Program-made: the position numbers and the translations under genes
Notes under the pieces: generated by a model
What the model was told of the DNA's origin: nothing
What the model saw: only the letters and a program-made list of their open reading frames with translations
The model's database searches: none
Part shown: positions 45,627 to 56,148 of the stretch, piece after piece
Position numbering within the stretch: the stretch's first letter is position 1
Layout: every line of letters starts with the position of its first letter
Assembly (NCBI GenBank): GCA_014706385.1
Contig: JACGZH010000010.1
Span: forward strand, 186,001 to 250,000
Source of the DNA: Phaffia rhodozyma
Lineage: Eukaryota > Basidiomycota > Tremellomycetes > Cystofilobasidiales > Mrakiaceae
Direction: 5' to 3'
DNA: 64,000 bases

Positions 45627-48277
45627 TCAGAGAAAGGCCCTCCTCATGTGACTCAATGACCTCTCCAAAGAATCTTTGATGTTCTTGGCTTGCCTAAAAC
45701 CATGGCCTTCTCCTTCGTAGTAAACGGCTTCCACTTTCCCACCAGCTGCTTCCACTCTCCTGGCCATATCTTGAGCTTGTTCTGGCGGGACGACCTAAAA
45801 GAAACAAAAGAGACAGAGAGAGTTAGATTCTATATGGCGATGACGAGACGAAAAGGGCGCAACGTGATGTAACGATATCCTGACCTTATCGTCTAACCCT
45901 TGAAGCAAAAGAAGTGAAGCCTTGATGTTTTGTGCATGGTATGCTGGCGATCGATCATGATAGATCTCAGGAATCTCCTCCGGTGTACCTCCTACCAGCT
46001 TAAATAGATACTGCGATTCAAACTTATGTGTTCCGTCCGCCAACAATTTTATATCACCTATACCATAAGAGGAGATTCCGACGGCGAATACATCACTCTT
46101 TGTGAGGGCAGCGAGCACAGTGAAACCACCCGCAGAACCACCGATGATAGCCACTCGTTTTCCGTCGATCAACCCTTGAGCCGTACAAGCCTTTACGGCT
46201 TCGATTGTATCGGACACATCGACCACACCCCAGTTACCTCGAAGTCGATTGATATAGTCCCTTCCGTATCCGGAACTTCCACCATAGTTGACATCAACAA
46301 AGGCGAACCCTCTGGAAGTATAGTACTGAATTCTCCATTGATGACCGGGAAGAGACTGACTGGTTGGCCCTCCATGAATACTGACTATTGCTGGTGGTTT
46401 CTCTCCATCGTTTCCACCAGCATATCTAGCATTCTTAGGAGGATAGAACAAGACGTTCAAGTTGACAGTCTTTCCCTCGTCGTTGCCCGCTCCCGGAATA
46501 TCAAACTCGAGACCTTTTCCTTCAGAAAATGTTCCTGGTGGAATGACTTTCTCATCCACTACGGCAGAAGATTTGACCGTCGTGAACTTTACTCCCGGTA
46601 CGTCGTAACTGGTCGGAAACGTCAGGATTGCCAACCTGGAAGGCTTAGTAGCCGACAGACCAACCAGAAGGACAGAAGTCGAAGAGATCCGTCTAATCTC
46701 AGAAAAGACAACAAAAGGACTGGGAATGGGGGTGGAGGTTTTGGTGATTAGGTCGAGCAGATGAGGGACCATTATAGATTTGATGCTTGGCGTGATGAGA
46801 GCGTATTTGTCAGACAGAAGTACATAGCGAGAAGAGTCAAGCCGCCAAGCTGTCAGGTGCAGTGAGAGACCTATTTGTGAGTACATTTGCCCGGAGCACA
46901 AAGCGTCAATTGCGGAATTAAGAATGCAAAAGGGCTCACCGGGTGAAACAATATCGCTCTTAATTTTCTCCATCGCCAATTCTGGTTTCTCGTCAGACCC
47001 AGCTTTGACTCGGTATAGGATAGAGAATCCAGTTTTATCCCAGACGAAGTACAACCATTTTCCATCCTCCGAGAATGTCGGCTGAGAAACCGCTGTTTCC
47101 TCACCCGATGTGATTCGCTTAGAGTTGATGACCTTGGCGCCCACCTCGCCAAGCCCTTCGATCTGACCGGTCCAAAGTTGGGTATCCTCCCAAGGCATGT
47201 TCGGATGATTCCAGAGTATCCAGCAGATAGATACCCCATCGGGCGCCCATCTGGGGGACGAATAGAAGTCAGCGCCAGACTGGAGAACCTTCGTTTCGCC
47301 AGATCGTACGTCGATCAAGGCCAGGCTATTGTAGACTTTGGACACGTCCACCGGGTCTTCGTGAACTTCTTGGATGGCCAGTAGATAAGGGTGGGTAGTC
47401 GAGAACAAAGGATGAGGCTTAAGAGACGAGTACCGAGTATTTTTCAAATCTTACAGGTGAAATTTGACATCAGAATAGAATGAGTCTACGGATCAAGTTG
47501 AAAGATAGGATCAAATGATGCTCATACCCTTGGTGATAGGAGTGGGGCTGCCCCCAGGCTTGACGCTATAAACCCTGCTGTCTGAAAAGTTGATGAAGAA
47601 TACCTCATCCGTTTCTTTGATTACATGAAATGCTCCTCCACCATATTCATGAACTCTTGATCCTATTCACGATGATAGTTCCGATAGAGTCGTTGTGAGA
47701 TAAATATGAAGATAATAAACCAAAGCAAAGATGGGATATAGACGAACGAGCGTTAAATTCGGGGCCATAAACATCTTCTGCTTTCTCTTCAAGCGAATCT
47801 TTGAGAGGAGTCCGAACAATGACCTCCCTTCCTCCCTCTGAAGCTCGGCCTTCGGTGTGGTACTATTCAGTTTTCCACAATCGGATGGCGAGTGTCAACT
47901 TCCATCATCTACGGAGTTGGCCGAGCGAGCAACCATATATTGCACGGAGAAAGTCGCGGTTCTCTGTTCTTTTCTTCTCTTATGCCGAGAAAGAAAGAAA
48001 GAAAGAAGCCGAAAGAGTAACGTACAGTGTACTTGAGAGAAGAAGCAATCTCGCCAAAGCTGATAGCGCTCTGAGTAATCAAATCGGCGCTGATGGGAGA
48101 ATCCCAAGATCCAAATGGGGCTTTGATGGACATATCTCTACGAGAAACAACTGTATATGGGTCTTTCAAAATAAGTCTGTGCGAAAGGACGATTGGGAAA
48201 GGAGATTTATTTAGCGAGGATATTCGAAAGAAGGAATGTCGACGAGTGGAAGTGAGGGTTCGAGTGAAGACGTTCAT
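45627..48277 (-). CDS. S9C-family prolyl-oligopeptidase-like serine peptidase (acylaminoacyl/dipeptidyl peptidase type)
   Basis: Minus strand; large exon about 47447-45870 plus small 5' and 3' exons; stop 45627-45629. A beta-propeller half has DVRSGETKVLQSGADFYSSP, WAPDGVSICWILW and EDGKWLYFVWD. The alpha/beta-hydrolase half has PAIVSIHGGPTSQSLPG, VNYGGSSGYGRDYINRLRG and IIGGSAGGFTVLAAL (nucleophile Ser near 46132). LLLLQGLDDK gives the Asp, and the last exon has EGEGHGFRQAKN (His, near 45706). The full triad is present. The first ATG (48277) gives a 48-residue Arg/Ser-rich, acid-poor N-terminus (MNVFTRTLTSTRRHSFFRIS) resembling a mitochondrial presequence. A second in-frame ATG at 48133 begins MSIKAPFGSWDSPISADL, the usual start of the family. 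Substrates are likely short peptides; specificity cannot be read from the sequence. Confidence 0.85.
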
Positions 48278-48650
48278 CAGAAGATGAGATGTTGATCATA
48301 ATGTGATGGTTTGTTCAAGGGTTTGTTTGACCGGCAAATAATAAAAGAAGCGGGTTTGTCAGACTCAACACCACCAAGCAATCCAAGACGACACGACCAA
48401 ACTTTTGCAGCAAAACGCACACGAAGATATGGGAACAAAAGATGAAGTACGATCAGAGATTCCGAGATAGAAGCGTTCTCAGATGGATGTCTGTTGAGCG
48501 TTCTGGGTGCGCCATGTGGGTATCATCGTGCTGGGGTTGATCGATTGGCCGATATGACGGTAACCATAGCAACCCAACTGGACATTGTTGGCCGGCTGTA
48601 CTGGATTGAGTAAGAAGCCTTTTCTCGTCTAATCTCCATCCACTACAAGA
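48278..48650. promoter_or_regulatory. Divergent promoter between the S9C peptidase and cyclin L genes
   Basis: 373 nt with no gene. A-rich near 48340 and otherwise featureless to the eye. Confidence 0.45.
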
Positions 48651-49958
48651 ATGAGTATCATATTCAGTCCACTGGCATCTCTTCGGCAGATCCGGTTGAC
48701 ACCTTCCAGGGAGGATGGAATTCCTCAGGATTTGGAGGACGACCTCCGAACATATGGAGCTCAATTAATCCAAGAGGCTGGCCGACTAGCCAAATTGTGA
48801 GTCTCGCTTGCTTTCTCCCTTTCTCGTAGTTTGTCTCTTTGGGTCAAATCTACATAGCTGATACACTCCTCTTGTCGTTTATGTTCGTATCTCGTTCTGA
48901 ACCGGATTCTATACTTCTGCCTTGGAACGATGGAGGAAACTATCAGACCACAAGTAGCTATGGCGACTGCCCAGATCCTCTTCCAAAGGTTCTGGTATGT
49001 ATCTTCTATGAAGCAGTTTGGAATCCGGGTAAGCTCTTGCTCTTCATCATTATATACATACACGTACTGTGCTAACTGATCCAAGACATCCAAATTACAC
49101 GCCTTCTGGGGTCTACGTGTCTCCGTCCGTGTCTAGGACATCGGAATGGGCGCGCTTTACCTAGCAACGAAACTAGAAGAATGTCCTATGCGTTTAGTGA
49201 GTTCTTGTTGAACACCTTTCGACGAGTAAAACGGTTTGGTCTAACATATCTGATGTATTTCATTATATTCTGAGTAGAGAGATCTGGTCAACGTGTATGA
49301 TTTATTACATCAGAGATCAAATTACCTGCTCGAGCATTCATCCTCTTCTTCTAGCACAACATTTCCTAAATTCACTTATCTCCCGATGGCGTACTCAAGC
49401 TCAAGATTTTATGATCTGAAGAACGCAATGGTGATATCAGAAATGCAGGTCCTTAAACGGTTAGGGTTCAACGTCCAAGTGCAGTTGCCGTACGGGACGC
49501 TGGTGAGCTACTGTCAGATGTTGGGCCTCGTTGGGAACCAAGAGAAGGGCATCGTGGAGAACGCTTGGGGTTTACTAAATGATTCGTACGTTTTTCCTTC
49601 TGATCAGAAAGAGGAAAGAGAAACGAATTGAAGTGTGTCTTGTGTGGACGTGTTTGCTTTTCCTCCCCTCTTCCACGGTAGCCTTCAAACATCTCTTCCT
49701 GCGCTGTTCTCACCATCGACACTGGCGGCATCAACAATCTTTCTATCGGTCCACCAGATCGGCCACCCGTTACCGGACAGATGGTGGGAACTGTTCGATG
49801 TTGATCAAAAAGACATGGTGGTGGTGTGTGGGACGATTTTGAAGTTGTACGAGCGATTGGACGAACGAACGGGCGCGCGAGCTTGGCGAATGAGCGAAAA
49901 GACAGAGGTGAGGCGATGGTTGGACGAAAGAGAACGAACGAGTGGGTCGATAGGATGA
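48651..49958 (+). CDS. Cyclin L-type cyclin (transcription and splicing-linked CDK partner)
   Basis: Multi-exon; ATG 48651 (MSIIFSPLASLRQIRLTPSR), stop 49956-49958. Cyclin box 1: LRTYGAQLIQEAGRLAKL, then QVAMATAQILFQRFW, then DIGMGALYLATKLEECPMRL and DLVNVYDLLHQR. The linker and second box: LKNAMVISEMQVLKRLGFNV, LPYGTLVSYCQMLGLVG and ENAWGLLNDS, then a last exon with LAASTIFLSVHQIGHPLP and WWELFDVDQKDMVVVCGTIL. This is the cyclin L order (EAG..L..PQVAMATAQVLFQRF / RDVINV / E..VLK.LGF). Cyclin L partners CDK11-type kinases in transcription and pre-mRNA splicing. The C-terminus stops about 40 residues after the second box; no RS-rich tail is seen, unlike animal cyclin L. A Ser-rich insert (SSSSSSTTFPK) lies between the boxes. 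Confidence 0.85.
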
Positions 49959-50578
49959 GCGGAGTGTATGTCATTTCTAGCAAAGTCTTGGAGTAGCAAG
50001 GATTAAGTAAGACTCGAGACATATCAGGCAAAAAGGAAGAAGGGAGAATAGTATGACGACTATGAAACATAGTCAAATGAACCCTCGTGATAGCATTTTC
50101 AGTACTGATATGTGCTAAGGATCTCTAGCTTGAGTCTGTCATCCAAGGACATTAGGGCGACGGGAAAGCCTAGCTCGCCTGAACCACTCAACTTCTACGT
50201 TCACGCCTACGCCTACACCTAGATCTATGCACACGTACACGCATACTCACCCACACGCAAATCCATCCACTGAACTCGATGATGCTCAGAGTCGTTCGAT
50301 CCATGGAGACATTTAAGCTACCAGCCCGCCGAGATGTCAGTCTCGGCCGAGGCTTACTCCAGCATATCCGAGACCATTCCCCGGCGATGACGTCAGTCCT
50401 GCCTCCCGCGGACACTGGGTTTGAAAACTTGGAATCCCTCGCCCGGCCTCTTAAGAAAACCCAGACTTAAGTTTTTTTCCCACCTTCTCTTTCTTCCTAC
50501 CCATCATCCATTGAGCTCTACACACATCTCTACCAGCCACATCTACCCAAAAGAAGACCATCTACATCCACATCAATC
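49959..50578. other. Spacer with promoter of the MARVEL gene
   Basis: 620 nt between two + genes. It contains a palindromic TGACGTCA at 50388-50395 and a C/A-rich, G-poor leader immediately before the ATG at 50579. I see no gene. Confidence 0.5.
50388..50395. promoter_or_regulatory. TGACGTCA palindrome (CRE/ATF-type site)
   Basis: A perfect 8-bp CRE 184 nt upstream of the MARVEL-gene ATG. bZIP factors of the ATF/CREB class bind this sequence; use here is inferred. Confidence 0.35.
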
Positions 50579-51437
50579 ATGGCCGTCGATACCCACGTTA
50601 ACCGAGGACATCCCAGTAAGTCGTTACAGGATGGACGTACTCTGCATCACGTAAACCATGGCCTGTCATCCGTTGCTCATCGCGCATTGTTTCCCGTCTT
50701 TTGTTCTTTACTAGTCCTCTTTGGTCTTTTGATCGTGTTCACTATCATTGAGGGAGCTATTTCAACCTGGCTGGTCAACACCTACAACAGGCACAACAAC
50801 TACCCTGATGGTTCTATTCGAGACCGATCGCGATTCATCTGCTTCCTTTCGTGGTGGACGCTTGTCTTGTTCGTCCATCTGACTTTTTAGATCTTGATGC
50901 ATCCATCGGATGATTGAAACCTGACGTGTTCTTCATGATCAAACAAATGAAATTAGCTCGATCATCTTTGTCGCCTTGTTCCAGATCAAGAAGGATTCCA
51001 TCCTCACTTCTGTCGCCTCCCACGGTATCTGGCTCATCTTGACGTCAGTTTCGTTCCTTTGTTCGATGAGGATTGCCACTGGAATTCCTTCAACTGATGC
51101 TCAACCACAATCCTTTTTGTCTTGTCTTGACTACAGCTGGATTCTTTGGCTTGCCGCTGCTGCCTCTATCACCGACGCTCTTGGTGGTGGATTGAACTGT
51201 AACGAGTTCGATGGAGCCCACTGCGGTCAGCTCAACGCTCTCGAGGGCTTCGCCTGGGTTAACTGGTGAGCTTCCAAACCTGGTTTAACTCATGTTCTCA
51301 CAAGATTCTAACCTTGAACCGTTTCACCTTGTGCTTAAATTCTAGGATCCTTATGACCGTGGCCACCGCCGTTGCCGTCGCTTTGTTGGTCCGATCTGTT
51401 CGAAGAGGAGATCGATTCACTGGTGCTCTTGTTTAAG
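50579..51437 (+). CDS. MARVEL-domain tetraspan membrane protein
   Basis: Four or more exons; ATG 50579 (MAVDTHVNRGHP), joined after 50614 to ILFGLLIVFTIIEGAISTWL (TM1). Then come FICFLSWWTLVF/SIIFVALFQ (TM2), ILTSVASHGIWLILTSVSFL (TM3) and YSWILWLAAAASITDALGGG, followed by LNCNEFDGAHCGQLNALEGF. ILMTVATAVAVALLVRSVRR (TM4) precedes a short basic tail (RGDRFTGALV), stop 51435-51437. Four membrane segments with an extracytoplasmic Cys-containing loop between TM3 and TM4 fit the MARVEL class, which in fungi includes plasma-membrane organising proteins such as Nce102 and Fhn1. Which subgroup this belongs to cannot be told. The N-terminus before TM1 is only a dozen residues. Confidence 0.8.
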
Positions 51438-52235
51438 TGTTCCGAGTCTTCGGTGTCCTATCTGGACAATACCTTGCACGCAGTCCAACAACCTTTATTT
51501 TCTTTTTGTTCCTTTTTTTGTTCTAATTAATTACTTCCTCTCGTGGTGGATCGAACGATTGTGTCGAGGGAGTGTCGAGCCGGAAGAGCAATTTCATGTC
51601 GAAGAGAGAGGGGATACGATCGCTGCATCAGAAAGTTTTCCACATGACTGTATCATTTTCTTGCTTATTCTTACAACACTTAATCACCTTCCTACTTTTC
51701 TTACCAAAACCTTTTTAATTCATCTCTCCGTGCCCTGCTGTTTATAATATTCATTCCCCACCACATAATAGCTAGTCCTCAAATGCATCCTCGATATTCG
51801 GCTATCCTGATGGCTGTCGGGAGTTTTCTATGGCGTGCTGAACTCAAGTGTGATTTGAGCATTGATGAAGGTTCAACATGGAGATGAAACAGACATTAAT
51901 GAAGAAACGAAACAAAACGAAACAGTGGTCAATTTCTACGCTGGTTGAATTGCGTGAACGGCTGTCCAGAAAGCAAGATGTCGATGAGAGACCGCACGCC
52001 GTTTCTCTATATGATGGTCATGTACGAACTTGCTCACCACCGTGTGTACCATTTGTGTTGTCTCTATCATCTCATTGACCACCTTCTCTAACGACTTCGG
52101 AGATGAGAGTTGGAATGATGCGAGAATCGAATGCACGTGATCTTCCGTAATTCACTCCCTTTCTATCTTTCTAGTCTGCCATGCTTCATGTTCGGACGAA
52201 CTTTTCCTCACCAATTCATTTCTTACACCAGCATC
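51438..52235. other. Spacer between MARVEL and FOL1 genes
   Basis: 798 nt. The first 330 nt are T-rich and look like a 3' UTR. A minus-strand ORF at 51936-52136 (66 codons) has no recognisable features. The last 105 nt form an in-frame upstream extension of FOL1 (from ATG 52131). Confidence 0.5.
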
Positions 52236-54719
52236 ATGTCGTCGACAAATAAACCAGACGAGATTGTCATCACCGACCTTGTGTTCCCTCTTCTTCTTGC
52301 TTCGGGTGACCACTGGCATCGCCCGACGAATCCTTCTCCCCACTCACTCTCCTTCACCATCACTCATCCTCTCATAGCGTCCGCCTTGACAGATAATGTT
52401 TCTCAGACGCTTTCCTACTCTGACGCTGCCAAAGCCGCTCTTTCGCTCGCTCATTCCAAGACATGGGAATCGATCGAAGGATGTGCAGAAGGAATCGCCG
52501 ATGAATTGGTCAGAATGAACAACGGAGGTCAAGTCAAGGTCCGACTGGAATGTTTGAAAAATCTTGCTGGAGGAAAAGTTGGGGTCGAGATGGTTAGGGG
52601 TGGGAGCAAACTTGCGAAGTCTTCAGAGAAGGAGAGCAAGATCTGGATCAAAGAAGTTGAGGTCAGGTGTATCATCGGCGTCAACCCACAGGAGAGGTTG
52701 GAGAAACAAGCGGTAGTGATTGACTTGGAGATCCCCTTGACGTCAAATGAAGGAAAGTCATCTCAGTCATCAGCCGGATTCCCCCATCGAGTCTTTGCCA
52801 ATGCTATTCACGATGTGAGACCTTGTTTATAATATTTGCTGTGACAAAGATGATGGGAAGCTGATAGTCTACTCCTCTCTCAGTATGTTCAACCAACATC
52901 ATACCAGACCATTGAATCCCTCTCTCAGACACTATCTGCCCATCTGTTCTCAATCCCTCTTCCATCATACCCTCCAATCCCGTCGTTGACACTCCGAGTG
53001 TCTAAACCGTACGCGGTGACGTTCGCCAAATACGCATCTGTCGAGATCACCCGACAGCGATCATCTGTTTTGTCTAGTTCCACCGTTCTCGATCACACTG
53101 ACGATGAAGGAAACGCTTTGAAATCCCATACGGCTGTTTTGGCTGTAGGGTCTAATATTGGAGACCGAATGGGAAATATCAGCAAGGCGATCAAGTGGTT
53201 GCTGAGAGATGAGGGAAACTTTAGGCTCGTTGATACAAGTTTCTTGTATGAGAGTGAGCCGATGTACGTCGAGGACCAAGACAGATTTCTCAATGGAGCA
53301 ATCATCGTATGTACTTTTTCTCTTGCTCTTGTCTTTCTAGTAGATCTTTCCAGAGAGTACACCCGTTTTTTCTGTTTCATGAGAGAGCTGAAATCTGATT
53401 CTTTACCTGTTCCAGATTGAAACTCTGCTCGGCCCTGAGAAGTTGTTGTCATACCTAAAAGCCATCGAGTCTGGCGTTGGTCGAACCCAAACTTTCCGAA
53501 ATGGACCCCGAGTGGTTGATCTCGACCTCATCTTCTACGATGATCAGGTGATCGACGTTGAGACACCTGAGGGAGGGCTCATCGTTCCTCACCCTAGGCT
53601 GGGAGAGCGAGAGTTTGTTTTGCGCCCTTTGATCGAGTATGTTTTCAATACTCTCTATATAGGGAAGAGAGAAAGATTGTTGTTTACTGACAACACGTGT
53701 CTTGTAGTATGATCCCAGACTTTATTCATCCGTCCTATTCCGTTTCTATCTCGGCGCTCTATCAAGCCTTGCCTCCATCATTTCCGCCTTGCCTTAATCG
53801 AGTGATCCCGTTTCATCACCCAATCTCTCTCTTACCTTCCCACCTCTCGAGTGACTGTCCTCAAACGCAAATCATGTCAATTCTAAACCTCACACCTGAT
53901 TCTTTCTCCGATGGGGGGTCGTACCCTACAACCTCGGTTGCGCTAGAAACCGCTCGGTCAATGATTGAGTCCGGTGCTACAATCCTCGACATTGGCGGTC
54001 TATCCACTCGTCCCGGTGCGGAAGCAGTTTCGGAAGAGATCGAGCTTGACCGAGTTGTCCCTCTCATCCAAGCGCTTCGATCAGAAGGGATCACCATCCC
54101 AATCTCAGTTGACACCTATCGACCATCGGTAGCGAGAGGAGCGATGGAAGCAGGAGCCAGTATGATCAACGATGTCCATGCTGGCAGGGCTGAAGGCATG
54201 TGGGACGTCATGGCTGAGTCTGATGCACCGGTTGTATTGATGCATTCAAGAGGGGACAGTCAGACCATGAGCTCCCTTACGGATTATCCGAACGGTGTCG
54301 TCCAAGATGTTAGGATGGAGCTAGCTCAAGTTGTAGAGCAGGCGATCAAAGCTGGAGTCAAACGATGGAACATCATCTTAGACCCAGGAATTGGTTTCGC
54401 CAAAACGGCGGAGCAAAACTGGAAACTATTGGCAGGTCTAGAAGATCTCGTTCGGGAAGGAAATGTGTCCGGAGGGAAGGAAAGAAACCCGATCGCTGGG
54501 TATCCTCTTCTAGTAGGAGCCAGTAGAAAGGGTTTCATTGGTGCACTCACGGGTAGAACCGACCCAAAGGACAGAGGGTATGGTTCAGCAGCGGTTGTAG
54601 CTCGCTGTGTGGCTAGTGGCGTTGTCCAGGTTGTCAGGGTGCATGACACGAGGGAGACCAAAGATCTTGTCCTCGTTCTCGAGGCAATTGAGAGTGCTCG
54701 AAGAGGAAAGTCGGTTTAA
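52236..54719 (+). CDS. FOL1: Trifunctional folate synthesis enzyme: DHNA aldolase / HPPK / DHPS
   Basis: Four exons; ATG chosen at 52236 (MSSTNKPDEIVITDLVFPLL), stop 54717-54719. The N-terminal third holds two dihydroneopterin-aldolase-like halves (ESIEGCAEGIADELVRMN; KEVEVRCIIGVNPQERLEKQ; SYQTIESLSQTLSAHLF). HPPK spans about 53130-53640: AVLAVGSNIGDRMGNI, TSFLYESEPMYVEDQDRFLN and NGPRVVDLDLIFYDDQVI, then VPHPRLGEREFVLRPL. DHPS spans about 53870-54700: MSILNLTPDSFSDGGS, ILDIGGLSTRPGAE, SVDTYRPSVA, MINDVHAG, APVVLMHSRG, WNIILDPGIGFAKT and LLVGASRKGFIGALTG, VVRVHD. All blocks are intact, and the STRP loop targeted by sulfonamides looks wild type. The fusion matches yeast Fol1. A 35-residue in-frame extension from ATG 52131 lacks acidic residues and could be a mitochondrial presequence. 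Confidence 0.93.
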
Positions 54720-54850
54720 ATGTCAGAGGGACAAGAGAGGATAGTGCGACTGAAATACTTTCATATATAGATCTCATGGCTATTCCCTGCCTTCAGAAGT
54801 AGTCTACAGACGTAATTCCCAATATCTCACACTCAGATAAAGCTATCCTT

Positions 54851-55938
54851 TCACTTCTTGACAAAAGCAAGAATCTCCATATTCGAAAGAACACTGAGTA
54901 TTTTATAGGCACAGACCAGACATGTTAGTTGGTTTGCCATACAACGAAGAAAGACAAATTGAAAGAGAACTTACTGGACGCCGTCTTTCGGAGCAAGAGC
55001 CAATTTAGTGATACATTCTCCAATTCTGCGACAAGACGGGAAAGATAGACAGAAAGTCCGTCAGATTGTTAACTAATCAAGTAGGCGATAGGTTCAGGAT
55101 GAAAAGAGATGAAACGTACACCTCGGCATCGATGGAATATCTACCCATTGGCAAACCAACTGATTTTAACCCATTGAACAAGAACTGGCTCCAACCTTCT
55201 GCCATCCGTTTCTCTTCTCTCTGTCCGTAAAGAAGACCAGGTTGCAGGATATATGTTGATTTGAAGTTGAGGTCTCGGACTGCATCTTCGAGCTCGCCTT
55301 TCATCCTCAAATACGCAAAGCGCGTCTTTGAAGAAGCCATCCCGGTCGAGACGAGAATGTACTGCAAGTGGAAACCGGGATAGACGATAGGGCATCAAGA
55401 TCAACTCACACAGAAGGAAATAGACGAAACGAAAAGAGAAGGAAACAGAACGAACCGTGTCCACTCCGGCTTCTTTGGCCTTTTTTGCTAGACTCAAATT
55501 CAAGTCGTAGTCGATCTTTCGCTGGTTCTCTAGAGTGCCAGCTGCTTCCCTTGTTGTTCCCAAGCAACTAGCGAATACCTTCCCCTTCTGTTCCCCCGTG
55601 GGTTGTCCAGAGGGCTCCGAGAAGATATCGGGCCATGTCTCGGGGTGGTCAAAATCAAGGACAATCGACCGATGAGCAACAGTAGAGGGTGTGGTGGTGG
55701 GCGTGTTGATGGGTCTCCGAGAGAAGGTGGTGATGGTCGCTAAATGGGATGCCAGACCGGCTCTCAGTGTATGTGAGCCTGTTTCAGGGGAAAATTCAAG
55801 TCACCATTCGAACCCAATACCAACGCATCCATCAGTCCCCTCATATTACTCTCCTTTCTATACGCAGACAAAAGGGCGCATAAAACACCTACCTGTGAGA
55901 CCGGTCGCTCCTGCCAGATAGAGAGATGTTCCAGTCAT
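54851..55938 (-). CDS. FMP52: FMP52-like mitochondrial NAD(P)-binding atypical SDR
   Basis: Minus strand, about five exons; ATG 55938, stop 54851-54853. Exon 1 reads MTGTSLYLAGATGLTG, the nucleotide-binding GxxGxxG motif across the first splice (TG|STLRAGLASHLATI). Then come VLDFDHPETWPDIF, KGKVFASCLGTTREAAGT, IDYDLNLSLAKKAKEAGVDT, YILVSTGMASSKTRFAYLRM, KGELEDAVRDLNFKSTYILQ and PGLLYGQREEKRMAEGW, then GECITKLALAPKDGVQ and the last exon (SVLSNMEILAFVKK). The SS/T, Y and K residues (STGMASS; YLRMKGELE) stand where SDR catalytic residues do. FMP52 and its animal relative HTATIP2/TIP30 bind NADPH; yeast Fmp52 is a mitochondrial outer-membrane protein of unknown reaction. Only 131 nt separate its stop from the convergent FOL1 stop. 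Confidence 0.83.
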
Positions 55939-56148
55939 TTGGAAACGAATAGTAGATGGTGGTAAGAGAAACAGCGATAGGGAGAGACGCGTCGTGCGCC
56001 GAAGTTGAGGAGGTGAATAACCGGCCACCACACTTTGTCACTACACGTTCGCCGAGGATTCTCAAATTATCAGAACATTGAGGAAGTTCGCTCAAACAGC
56101 CATCGTTGCCACACCTAGCTCTTCTTGTGCTTTGTCTCTCTTGAAAGG

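Noticed and set aside
46026..46751. A 241-codon + ORF opposite the S9C peptidase.
   Set aside because: Antisense shadow of a strongly conserved catalytic exon; no features of its own.
51936..52136. Minus ORF of 66 codons (with EKVVNEMIETTQMVHTVV) between MARVEL and FOL1.
   Set aside because: Short, no recognisable family, no splice partners found, and it overlaps the likely FOL1 leader. It stays possible but unsupported.
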